From positions 1-15,796 of the forward strand of contig JAUVTH010000011.1 in the NCBI GenBank assembly GCA_030601615.1: a stretch of DNA of 15,796 nucleotides, given 5' to 3'. This document shows, piece after piece, positions 6,792 through 13,439 of the stretch (positions within the stretch are counted from its first letter, which is position 1; the number at the start of each line of letters is the position of its first letter). The notes beneath the pieces were generated by a model. The model saw only the letters and a list, made by a program, of their open reading frames with translations. It searched no databases and was not told the DNA's origin. Made by a program: the position numbers and the translations under genes. This stretch comes from Gemmatimonadota bacterium (lineage in GTDB: Bacteria; Gemmatimonadota; Gemmatimonadetes; Palauibacterales; Palauibacteraceae).

Positions 6792-8182
6792 GCCAGGACC
6801 CCGGCAAGCATCGCCGTCATCCACGTCGCGACCGTCCCGCCGAGCATGGCCCGCAGTCCCAGGCGAGACAGATCGTGTCGGCGTTCCGGCGCTATCCCAC
6901 CGATTCCGCCGATCTGAATCGCGATAGAGGAAAAGTTGGCGAACCCGGTCAGAGCGTACGTGGCGATGATCACCGATTTCGGAGACAGTGTCGATCCACC
7001 GGCAATCCCGTCCGCCAGCATCTGGAAGGCCACGAATTCGTTGGCGACCATCTTCACGCCGAACAGGGTTCCGATCTCGGCGGCGTCGGACATCGGCACG
7101 CCGATCAGCCAGGCGATCGGAGCGAACGCCCACCCGAGGAGCCGCTCGAGAGTGATCCCCTCGATGTTGATCAGCCCGAGGCTCCAGCCCAGAAGTCCGT
7201 TGAACAAGGCGATCAGCGCCAGAAACGCGATAAGCATGGCACCGACGTTGAGCGCGAGGCGCATACCGTCCGAAGCACCGCCTGCCGCGGCATCGATCAC
7301 GTTGACCGAGTCCTGCTCGATATCGAAGTCGAGGCTGTCACGCGTCTCCGGCTCCTCGGTCTCCGGCATCAGCATCTTGCTCACGACGATACTGGCCGGA
7401 GCCGCCATGATGCTGGCCGCCAGCAGGTGTCCCGCAATCAACGGGAAGTAACCGGCGAGCATGGCCACGTAGGCCGCCATTACGCCGCCCGCCACGGTGG
7501 CGAACCCTCCCGTCATCACCGTGTTGAGCTCGGACATCGTCATGTTCTTGACGAAGGGCTTGATCAGGAGCGGGGCCTCCGTCTGCCCCACGAAGATGTT
7601 GCCGGCCGCCGACGTGGTCTCGGCTCCGCTCGTCTTCAGGGTCCGCTGCATCACCCAGGCGACGACCTTCACGATCCGCTGCATCACGCCCAGGTAGTAT
7701 AGGACCGTCATCAGGGCGGAGAAGAAGATGATCGTGGGCAGCACCGCAAAGGCGAAGTTGCTCGCGATCTCGACGACCCCATCGCCCCCTGTGACCGGAG
7801 TGGAATAGTCGACCAGGGAGCCGAAGACGAAACGCGCTCCGGCCATCGTATAGCTGATCAGGGCAATGAACACGTCGTTCACGACGCTGAAGAAGCCCCG
7901 CCCCCACGTGGTCTTGAGGATGAGAAGAGCGAAGATGATCTGCAGCCCGAGGCCCTTCGCCACGAGACTCCAGTCGATCGACTTCCGTTTCGGCGAGAAC
8001 CTCCACAGGACGAACAGGATTACGGTGAGCGCGAGCAGTCCGCGACCCAGCCGGAACAGGAACGGCTCATCGATCGCCCCGGTCTGCACCAGCGTTGACC
8101 CACCCTCCTGGAGAGCCCACGCCGCCGTCGGCGTCATGATCAACGCAAGCACGCCCGGCAGTACCCGTTTCCAGCCTACCAT
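6788..8182 (-). CDS. nupC: Concentrative nucleoside transporter (CNT / NupC family)
   Basis: A 464-residue inner-membrane ion-coupled nucleoside symporter. It begins with a hydrophobic segment and then about ten membrane spans. CNT hallmarks are GQTEAPLLIKPF (199-210), GFATVAGGVMAAYV, PMSDAAEIGTLFG, the family signature KMVANEFVAF (377-386), and ALTGFANFSSIAIQIGG near 410-426. An acidic linker (about 273-297, PETEEPETRDSLDFD) separates the halves. I prefer the ATG at 8182, with AGGTGG upstream, over the in-frame GTG three codons earlier; the ATG overlaps the end of the rhomboid gene. The downstream gene is purine nucleoside phosphorylase, so imported purine nucleosides would be phosphorolysed at once. 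Whether it uses Na+ or H+ cannot be told with confidence. Confidence 0.92.
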   Translation of the reverse strand: MVGWKRVLPGVLALIMTPTAAWALQEGGSTLVQTGAIDEPFLFRLGRGLLALTVILFVLWRFSPKRKSIDWSLVAKGLGLQIIFALLILKTTWGRGFFSVVNDVFIALISYTMAGARFVFGSLVDYSTPVTGGDGVVEIASNFAFAVLPTIIFFSALMTVLYYLGVMQRIVKVVAWVMQRTLKTSGAETTSAAGNIFVGQTEAPLLIKPFVKNMTMSELNTVMTGGFATVAGGVMAAYVAMLAGYFPLIAGHLLAASIMAAPASIVVSKMLMPETEEPETRDSLDFDIEQDSVNVIDAAAGGASDGMRLALNVGAMLIAFLALIALFNGLLGWSLGLINIEGITLERLLGWAFAPIAWLIGVPMSDAAEIGTLFGVKMVANEFVAFQMLADGIAGGSTLSPKSVIIATYALTGFANFSSIAIQIGGIGGIAPERRHDLSRLGLRAMLGGTVATWMTAMLAGVLA

Positions 8183-8943
8183 GGATCCCACCTTCCCATT
8201 TCCTCTCGCGTGAGTACGCGGCCGGCGCGTTTGGCTCCGACCAGCTTCCGCTTCTCGAACAGCTTAACCAGAGCGGCTCCCGCTACGAACCCGCCGATGT
8301 GGGCCCAGAACGCCACTGTGCCACCCGAACCGCCGAGAGCCATGCTGCCCCCCATGACCTGGAGGAAGAACCAGTAGAGCAGCAGCACCCAGGCCGGCAG
8401 CGGGATCACCCGAATGATGATGATCAGGATGATCAGCGTCTGGACCCGGACCTTCGGATACAGGACTATGTAGGCCCCCATGATGCCGCTGATCGCTCCC
8501 GACGCTCCGACCGTGGGAATCGCACTGCCGGGGTCGGTGAGGATGTGCGCCCCCGCGGCCAATGCTCCCGTCAGTAGATAGAAGATCACGTAGCGGATGT
8601 GCCCCATCGAGTCTTCGATATTGTTCCCGAATACCCAGAGGAACCACATGTTGCCGATCAGGTGCATCCAGCCGCCATGCATGAACACCGACGTCAGCAG
8701 GGTCCCGGCTCCCAGTCCCCCGACCCGGCACGAGGCGCCCGGCCCGAGCTCGACCGACGAACCGGCGGGAATCGCCCCCGTAATCTCTCCGGGGATGGCT
8801 CCGTACTGGCAAAGCGATCCCAGGAACGCCGGATCCGCGCCTGCTCCCTGAACGAACAGCCAGACCGCCACGTTCACCGTGATGATCAGGAACGTGACAA
8901 AGGGAACGAGCTCGGTGGGATTCTCATCTCTGAGCGGAAACAT
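8176..8943 (-). CDS. Rhomboid-family intramembrane serine protease
   Basis: A 255-residue polytopic inner-membrane protease that cleaves substrates within the lipid bilayer. Family marks are HGGWMHLIGNMWFLWVFGNNIED (about 89-111), the catalytic serine S148 in VGASGAISGIMGAY, and the catalytic histidine H215 in FWAHIGGFVAG. The loop before the second span is long and holds two cysteines (C45, C72) that may be linked. The charged C-terminal tail ends in EEMGRWDPW. I start it at the ATG at 8943 (MFPLRDENPTE, typical of this subgroup); the 35 codons open upstream are Ser/His-rich and not family-like. It is the first gene of a unit with nupC and pnp, and divergent from dnaK. Confidence 0.92.
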   Translation of the reverse strand: MFPLRDENPTELVPFVTFLIITVNVAVWLFVQGAGADPAFLGSLCQYGAIPGEITGAIPAGSSVELGPGASCRVGGLGAGTLLTSVFMHGGWMHLIGNMWFLWVFGNNIEDSMGHIRYVIFYLLTGALAAGAHILTDPGSAIPTVGASGAISGIMGAYIVLYPKVRVQTLIILIIIIRVIPLPAWVLLLYWFFLQVMGGSMALGGSGGTVAFWAHIGGFVAGAALVKLFEKRKLVGAKRAGRVLTREEMGRWDPW

Positions 8944-9247
8944 GGCCCCACGGTAGGCGCGGGTCTGGGACAGCGCAACGTGGCATTGCGACGACGACGA
9001 TCCCGATCCGCCATGTTGGCATGGGCCGGGTTCCTGCCGTTTTGACACGCGGCCGGCCCGGCGGTGTCAGAATGTCGGGGAAATGGCTCGAATCGGGCCG
9101 TATGCGACCTCTGAGTCCGGCACATCGTTTGCACTTCCTCCGCCCGACTGACGAAAGCACCGGTCCCCAAGCGGGCCGGGGCGGGCGTGCCCCCGACTCA
9201 ACACTCGACGGGCGTGGCCGTCTGATCAGACAGGAAAGGGAAACGAA
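8944..9247. promoter_or_regulatory. dnaK / rhomboid divergent intergenic region
   Basis: These 304 bases hold no gene I can support. TTGACA (9042-9047) is a perfect -35 for dnaK, but the best -10-like sequence behind it is poorly spaced. It overlaps an inverted repeat, TGACAC (9043-9048) and GTGTCA (9064-9069), 15 bases apart, a plausible operator. Just before the dnaK ribosome-binding site are two overlapping hairpins: GACGG/CCGTC (9207-9222) and the perfect 12-base palindrome GTCTGATCAGAC (9220-9231). They share bases and cannot form together. I see no CIRCE element (TTAGCACTC-N9-GAGTGCTAA), no HAIR box and no good sigma32 promoter. Confidence 0.45.
8950..8978 (-). promoter_or_regulatory. 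candidate promoter of the rhomboid gene, possibly leaderless
   Basis: On the minus strand TTGCGC (8978-8973) and TACCGT (8955-8950) are spaced by 17 bases. Only six bases separate the -10 from the ATG at 8943, so transcription would start at or next to the A of the start codon. No good Shine-Dalgarno is present beyond GTGGGG overlapping the -10 edge. Confidence 0.4.
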
Positions 9248-11191
9248 ATGGGCAAAGTCATAGGAATCGACCTCGGAACGACGAACTCGGTGGTCTCCGT
9301 CATGGAGGGTGGAGACCCTGTCGTCATCCCGAACGCCGAGGGCACTCGTACCACACCGTCCGTCGTCGCCTACACGAAGGACAACGAGCGGCTCGTGGGG
9401 CAGGTGGCGAAGCGCCAGGCCGTCACCAACCCGAGCAACACGATCTTCTCGATCAAGCGCTTCGTGGGCCGCAAGTGCTCGGAGGTGAAATCGGAGCGCA
9501 AGCTCGTGCCGTACGAGATCGAGTGCGATGCGCAGGATCGGGTGCAGGTCAAGGTCCCGAACGCGGGCAAGACGTTCACGCCGCCCGAGCTCTCGGCGAT
9601 GATCCTCCAGAAGATGAAGCAGACGGCGGAGGACTACCTGGGCACCGATGTCACCCAGGCCGTCATCACGGTGCCGGCATACTTCAACGACGCGCAGCGT
9701 CGGGCCACGAAGGACGCGGGGAAGATCGCGGGACTTGAAGTCCTGCGAATCATCAACGAGCCCACGGCCGCAGCGCTGGCGTACGGCCTCGACAAGAAGT
9801 CCGAGGAGAAGATCGCCGTGTTCGACCTCGGTGGCGGCACGTACGACATCTCGGTCCTCGAGCTCGGAGACGGGGTGTTCGAGGTGAAGGCCACGAACGG
9901 CGACACGCACCTGGGCGGGGACGACTTCGACCAGCGCATCATCGACTGGCTCGTCTCCGAGTTCAAAAAGGATCAGGGGATTGACCTGTCGCAGGACCCG
10001 ATGGCCCTGCAGCGACTCAAGGAGGCGGCCGAGAAGGCGAAGTGCGAACTGTCGAGCACGTCGCAGACGGACATCAACCTTCCGTTCATCACCGCCGACC
10101 AGAGCGGTCCGAAGCACCTGAATGTGTCGCTCTCGCGGTCGAAGTTCGAGCAGATGGTGGACGATCTGATCGAGCGGACCATGGAGCCGATGAAAAAGGC
10201 ACTGGCCGACGCCGGCCTCGATCCGTCGGAAATCGACGAGGTCATCCTGGTGGGAGGTTCCACCCGGATTCCGAAGATCCAGGACAAGGTGCGCGACTTC
10301 TTCGGCAAGGAGCCACACAAGGGCGTGAACCCGGACGAGGTGGTGGGCATCGGGGCCGCGATTCAAGGCGGCGTGCTCGCCGGGGACGTCACGGACGTGC
10401 TGCTACTGGACGTGACGCCCCTGTCGCTCGGGATAGAGACGCTGGGCGGAGTGATGACGACACTGATCGGCCGGAACACGACGATCCCGACCAAGAAGAG
10501 CGAGATCTTCTCGACGGCCGAAGACAGCCAGCCGACGGTGGACATTCACGTCCTGCAGGGCGAACGACCGATGGCGCTGGACAACAAGACGATCGGTCGG
10601 TTTCAGTTGACGGGCATCCCGCCGGCGGCGCGCGGCGTGCCGCAGGTCGAGGTCGCGTTCGACATCGACGCCAACGGAATCCTGCACGTCAGCGCCAAGG
10701 ATCGAGCGACGGGCAAGGAGCAGAAGATCCGGATCGAGGCTTCATCCGGCCTTTCGGACTCCGAGATCGAGCAGATGATGAACGACGCCGAAGCGCATGC
10801 GTCCGAAGACAAGGACAGGCGAGAGAAGGCGGAGGCGCGGAACCGCCTCGACTCCCTGATCTACCAGACGGAGAAGAACCTGGAAGACTGGAAGGACTCG
10901 GTGGACGAGGAAGGCAAGACGGACGTGGAGGCCAAGCTCGAGCGCGGCAGGCAGGCGCTCAAGCAGGACGATACGGCCGAGATCACAGCCGCCACGGAGG
11001 AGATCCAGCAGGCCGTTCAGGCCCTGGCGCAGCAGATCTATTCGAAGGCCGGAATGGGGGACCAGGCCGGGGCCGAGTCCGACTTCGAGCAGTCGGCCGA
11101 TGCCGGCGAGGCGGAGCAGGGCGAAGCGGCCGGTGACGAAGACGTCGTCGAGGCCGACTACGAGATCGTAGACGAGTCGGAGGAGAAGTAA
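9248..11191 (+). CDS. dnaK: Molecular chaperone DnaK (Hsp70)
   Basis: A full-length 647-residue cytoplasmic Hsp70. It binds exposed hydrophobic stretches of unfolded proteins in an ATP-driven cycle with DnaJ and GrpE. The nucleotide-binding domain shows IGIDLGTTNS (5-14), the region ending NEPTAAALAYG, DLGGGTYD (193-200) and VGGSTRIPKIQ. The interdomain linker is DVLLLD (383-388), followed by VTPLSLGIETLGGV, the beta substrate-binding domain and a helical lid with a disordered acidic tail ending EADYEIVDESEEK, the typical DnaK end. GKEQKIRIEASSGLSDSEIE is also typical. The ATG follows AGGAAAGGG at good spacing. Neither grpE nor dnaJ is next to it, so its co-chaperones lie elsewhere. A strong terminator follows, so it appears monocistronic. 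Confidence 0.98.
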   Translation: MGKVIGIDLGTTNSVVSVMEGGDPVVIPNAEGTRTTPSVVAYTKDNERLVGQVAKRQAVTNPSNTIFSIKRFVGRKCSEVKSERKLVPYEIECDAQDRVQVKVPNAGKTFTPPELSAMILQKMKQTAEDYLGTDVTQAVITVPAYFNDAQRRATKDAGKIAGLEVLRIINEPTAAALAYGLDKKSEEKIAVFDLGGGTYDISVLELGDGVFEVKATNGDTHLGGDDFDQRIIDWLVSEFKKDQGIDLSQDPMALQRLKEAAEKAKCELSSTSQTDINLPFITADQSGPKHLNVSLSRSKFEQMVDDLIERTMEPMKKALADAGLDPSEIDEVILVGGSTRIPKIQDKVRDFFGKEPHKGVNPDEVVGIGAAIQGGVLAGDVTDVLLLDVTPLSLGIETLGGVMTTLIGRNTTIPTKKSEIFSTAEDSQPTVDIHVLQGERPMALDNKTIGRFQLTGIPPAARGVPQVEVAFDIDANGILHVSAKDRATGKEQKIRIEASSGLSDSEIEQMMNDAEAHASEDKDRREKAEARNRLDSLIYQTEKNLEDWKDSVDEEGKTDVEAKLERGRQALKQDDTAEITAATEEIQQAVQALAQQIYSKAGMGDQAGAESDFEQSADAGEAEQGEAAGDEDVVEADYEIVDESEEK

Positions 11192-11214
11192 GTCCAGGTT
11201 CCGGACGAGGTTGG

Positions 11215-11249
11215 AAAGACGGCGTCCCCGCAGCGAGGGCGCCGTCTTT
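11215..11249 (+). terminator. Rho-independent terminator of dnaK
   Basis: AAAGACGGCG (11215-11224) pairs perfectly with CGCCGTCTTT (11240-11249), with extra C/G pairs inside the loop, ending in a short T-run. The A-tract before and T-tract after are classical. It lies 24 bases after the dnaK stop. Confidence 0.88.
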
Positions 11250-11337
11250 CATCCCGGCGGATGGAGGGCAACCCGTTACCCGGCTCGTACGTCTCAAGTT
11301 GGGCAACCGCCGGGAAGTGCCCGATCTCGGGTACGGG

Positions 11338-11366
11338 TGGAACCGGAGACGCTCCAGGGCGATAGT
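11338..11366 (+). promoter_or_regulatory. candidate promoter of the Do-type protease gene
   Basis: TGGAAC (11338-11343) and GATAGT (11361-11366) are 17 bases apart, about 75 bases before the chosen ATG. The GGAAC core resembles the -35 of sigmaE-type ECF promoters, which control degP in E. coli, but the -10 does not match the sigmaE consensus. An 8-bp inverted repeat, CCCGGCGG (11253-11260) and CCGCCGGG (11307-11314), lies upstream. Confidence 0.3.
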
Positions 11367-11439
11367 AGGGAGCATGCAAGTAGACATCGGTCGGGTCGGT
11401 GACCCGCCGTCGCACGAATGGAAAGGCGACAGAAAAACG

Positions 11440-12993
11440 ATGAACGATGCGTTGCGGACCAAGCTGAACCTCCTCATTACCGCCGTGGTCGCGTTCGCCG
11501 TAGGCCTCGGCATTGCAGCACGGTTGGACCTGACACCAGCGGGCCTGGCGCGGATAGCCGACAACCCGCCCCTCAACATACAGGTCGTGGAGCCCGTGCC
11601 CGTGGAGGACGGTTTCCTCCCACAGGCTGGCTTCTCCGAGATCGCCGAGCGAGTCACCCCCGCCGTCGTCACGATCTTCGTGGAGCGAACCATCCCAGAG
11701 CATAGCCGCGAAGGCGGAGCGCTCCCCCCGGCGTTCGAGGATTTCTTTCGCCAGCAGCAGGCTCCCCAGAGAGTCAGAGGCAGCGGATCCGGCTTCATCG
11801 TGAGCGAAGACGGGTACATCGTGACCAACAATCACGTCGTCGAAGGCGCCGATCAGATCAACATCCAGCTCAGCGACCGCCGGGAGTTCACTGCCCGGCT
11901 CGTGGGGCGGGACCCAACCACGGACGTGGCGCTGCTGAAGCTGGACGCGGATAACCTGACGCCGGTCACCCTCGGCTCGAGCGACGCTACACGGGTCGGC
12001 GAATGGGTCCTGGCGATCGGCAGTCCCGGCTTCCGTGGGGTCGGTGGACCGCTCCTGACCACGGTCACCGCCGGAATCGTGAGTGCCAAGGGGAGGAACA
12101 TCAACATCATCGAGGCGTTCGCAAATCGGAACGAGGACAACCTCGCGATCGAGGACTTCATCCAGACCGATGCTGTGATCAATCCCGGCAACTCCGGCGG
12201 ACCTCTCGTCAACATCCGCGGAGAGGTGATCGGTGTGAATTCAGCGATTGCCTCCAACACCGGCTCATACCAGGGATACGGTTTTGCCGTGCCGATCGAC
12301 CTGGTGCAGGAAGTGATCGACGACCTGGTCGAGTACGGTGAGGTCCGGCGGGCCCTGCTGGGCGTTTCGATCCAGGCCGTGGATGACACCGAGGCCCGGT
12401 ACTACGAGCTCGACGAGGTCGCGGGCGCGAAGGTCATGGGCGTCAACGAGGGCATGGCCGCCGCCAGGGCCGGGATCCACGTAGGCGACGTGATCGTGGA
12501 GGTCGAGGGCGAACGAGTCGAGTCCGTGCCCGATCTGCAGCGGAAGATCAGGCGCCATGAGCCCGGCGAGACCGTGGCCGTCACCGTCGTGCGGCGGGAT
12601 GACCTGAAGCGCGAGACCGTCGAGGTTGAACTGATGGACGCAGGCGATCTGAGCCGGCAGGCTGCACCCCAACTGGTCGAGGCGGAAAGCTCCGACCGGC
12701 TGGGCATCGAGGTCGAGGACCTCACCCGTGAGGTTCGAAGGGCACTCGATCTGCCACGCAGCATGGAAGGGGTGGTCATCGTGTCAGCGGACCAGTACGG
12801 TCCATACGCACGTCGATCGCTCGGCAACCTCCGAGGCACGGTGATCACGTCGATCAACCGAGCGCCGATCCGCGATGTGACCGACTACCGCGAGGCCGTG
12901 GAAGCGATGGAACCAGGCGACGTGGTCGGTATCGACGTCTTCAATCCGGAATCGGGACAGCGGGTACCTCTCACGGTAGCGATACCGAAGTAA
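11440..12993 (+). CDS. Do/HtrA-type periplasmic serine endoprotease
   Basis: A 517-residue DegP/DegQ-type protease of the cell envelope that degrades misfolded exported proteins. An N-terminal hydrophobic segment (about 10-27) after KTKL-like basic residues is an uncleaved anchor or signal peptide. The trypsin-like domain has H132 in TNNHVVEGAD, D162 in TTDVALLKLD and S252 in NPGNSGGPL. Two PDZ domains follow (about 305-400 and 415-517), the first with LLGVSIQAV, the second with LGIEVEDLT. The usual IGNPFGL is IGSPGFRG here, and a longer loop (about 197-240) precedes the active-site serine. I chose the ATG at 11440 because the 47 codons upstream are not family-like and cover the promoter region. 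A terminator follows at 13034. Confidence 0.93.
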   Translation: MNDALRTKLNLLITAVVAFAVGLGIAARLDLTPAGLARIADNPPLNIQVVEPVPVEDGFLPQAGFSEIAERVTPAVVTIFVERTIPEHSREGGALPPAFEDFFRQQQAPQRVRGSGSGFIVSEDGYIVTNNHVVEGADQINIQLSDRREFTARLVGRDPTTDVALLKLDADNLTPVTLGSSDATRVGEWVLAIGSPGFRGVGGPLLTTVTAGIVSAKGRNINIIEAFANRNEDNLAIEDFIQTDAVINPGNSGGPLVNIRGEVIGVNSAIASNTGSYQGYGFAVPIDLVQEVIDDLVEYGEVRRALLGVSIQAVDDTEARYYELDEVAGAKVMGVNEGMAAARAGIHVGDVIVEVEGERVESVPDLQRKIRRHEPGETVAVTVVRRDDLKRETVEVELMDAGDLSRQAAPQLVEAESSDRLGIEVEDLTREVRRALDLPRSMEGVVIVSADQYGPYARRSLGNLRGTVITSINRAPIRDVTDYREAVEAMEPGDVVGIDVFNPESGQRVPLTVAIPK

Positions 12994-13007
12994 AGGACTG
13001 AGCGGCC

Positions 13008-13026
13008 GTCATCCGGCCCGGATGAC
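13008..13026. repeat. small hairpin after the Do protease gene
   Basis: GTCATCCG (13008-13015) and CGGATGAC (13019-13026) are perfect inverted copies around GCC, followed by the palindrome TGACGTCA (13023-13030). It stands just before the terminator and may protect the transcript end. Confidence 0.45.
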
Positions 13027-13033
13027 GTCATGG

Positions 13034-13070
13034 AGCGGCGCTCTCTCGGCAGGGAGCGCCGCTTTCGCTT
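13034..13070 (+). terminator. Rho-independent terminator of the Do protease gene
   Basis: AGCGGCGCTC (13034-13043) pairs with GAGCGCCGCT (13054-13063); two inner pairs extend the stem. The tail TTTCGCTTT provides an interrupted T-run. Confidence 0.8.
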
Positions 13071-13148
13071 TAGTAGATGAAGCTGGTTGCCGAAATCCCG
13101 CGGGCGGCGACGCGCGAACAGGGAGAGGTGTCGGACCCGCATTCACGA

Positions 13149-13178
13149 TTGGCCGGAATTCGGGGCATGGGTTAGAAT
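13149..13178 (+). promoter_or_regulatory. promoter of tRNA-Leu
   Basis: TTGGCC (13149-13154) and TAGAAT (13173-13178) are 18 bases apart. Transcription would begin near 13185, giving a leader of about 27 nt before the mature tRNA. The -10 is a five-of-six match to consensus. Confidence 0.6.
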
Positions 13179-13211
13179 ATCAGGCCGCACAGGGCAGACA
13201 TGGCGGCCGGC

Positions 13212-13295
13212 GCGAAAGTGGCGGAATCGGTAGACGCGCCAGCCTTAGGAGCTGGTGGCCCGAGGGCCGTGGGGGTTCGAGTCCCCCCTTTCGCA
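13212..13295 (+). tRNA. tRNA-Leu (anticodon UAG)
   Basis: All arms of a class II tRNA are present. The acceptor GCGAAAG (13212-13218) pairs with CTTTCGC (13288-13294), with A73 at 13295. The D-loop contains AATCGGTAGACG. The anticodon stem CCAGC/GCTGG holds the loop CTTAGGA with TAG at 13246-13248. A 15-nt variable region holds a GGCC/GGCC stem, and the T arm is GGGGG-TTCGAGT-CCCCC. The 3' CCA is not encoded and must be added. UAG reads CUA and, by wobble, other CUN leucine codons. It lies in the same direction upstream of trigger factor. Confidence 0.96.
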
Positions 13296-13299
13296 TCCG

Positions 13300-13343
13300 C
13301 CAGACGGCTGTTGACCCACCGCAGTGCTTCAACAGCCGTCTGG
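13300..13343. repeat. perfect 15-bp palindrome after tRNA-Leu
   Basis: Arms CCAGACGGCTGTTGA (13300-13314) and TCAACAGCCGTCTGG (13329-13343) pair without mismatch around a 14-base loop. It starts four bases after the tRNA. On the minus strand it reads GGCTGTTGAAGCACTGC, the same core as the palindrome at 3486-3521. There is no T-run, so it is a doubtful intrinsic terminator; a small mobile palindrome or a processing or stability hairpin is as likely. Confidence 0.7.
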
Positions 13344-13439
13344 AAGGCACGAGAAACAGAGGATCGGGAACGCACAGGTCATGCGGTCGTGATCGGCCGC
13401 CGGACGGACCAGCAGTTCAACAATAATGAGGATCAGTTG

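Noticed and set aside
6792..7133. Upstream extension of the purine nucleoside phosphorylase frame
   Set aside because: These codons overlap the nucleoside transporter in a different frame and are Arg/Asp-rich; the ATG at 6791 with ATGA overlap fits the family length.
9057..9247. CIRCE operator or sigma32 promoter for dnaK
   Set aside because: I looked for TTAGCACTC/GAGTGCTAA and for CTTGAA with CCCCAT at suitable spacing and found neither.
8924..10366. 480-codon minus-strand frame opposite dnaK
   Set aside because: DnaK on the plus strand is certain; this is a typical antisense open frame of a high-GC gene.
13300..13343. Palindrome as an attachment site left by tRNA-targeting integration
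   Set aside because: It is outside the tRNA, no direct repeat of the tRNA 3' end is seen, and no integrase gene is in the window.
13200..13439. N-terminal extension of trigger factor to 13200
   Set aside because: The extension crosses the tRNA-Leu gene and a palindrome; the ATG at 13440 has a proper ribosome-binding site and gives a normal N-terminus.
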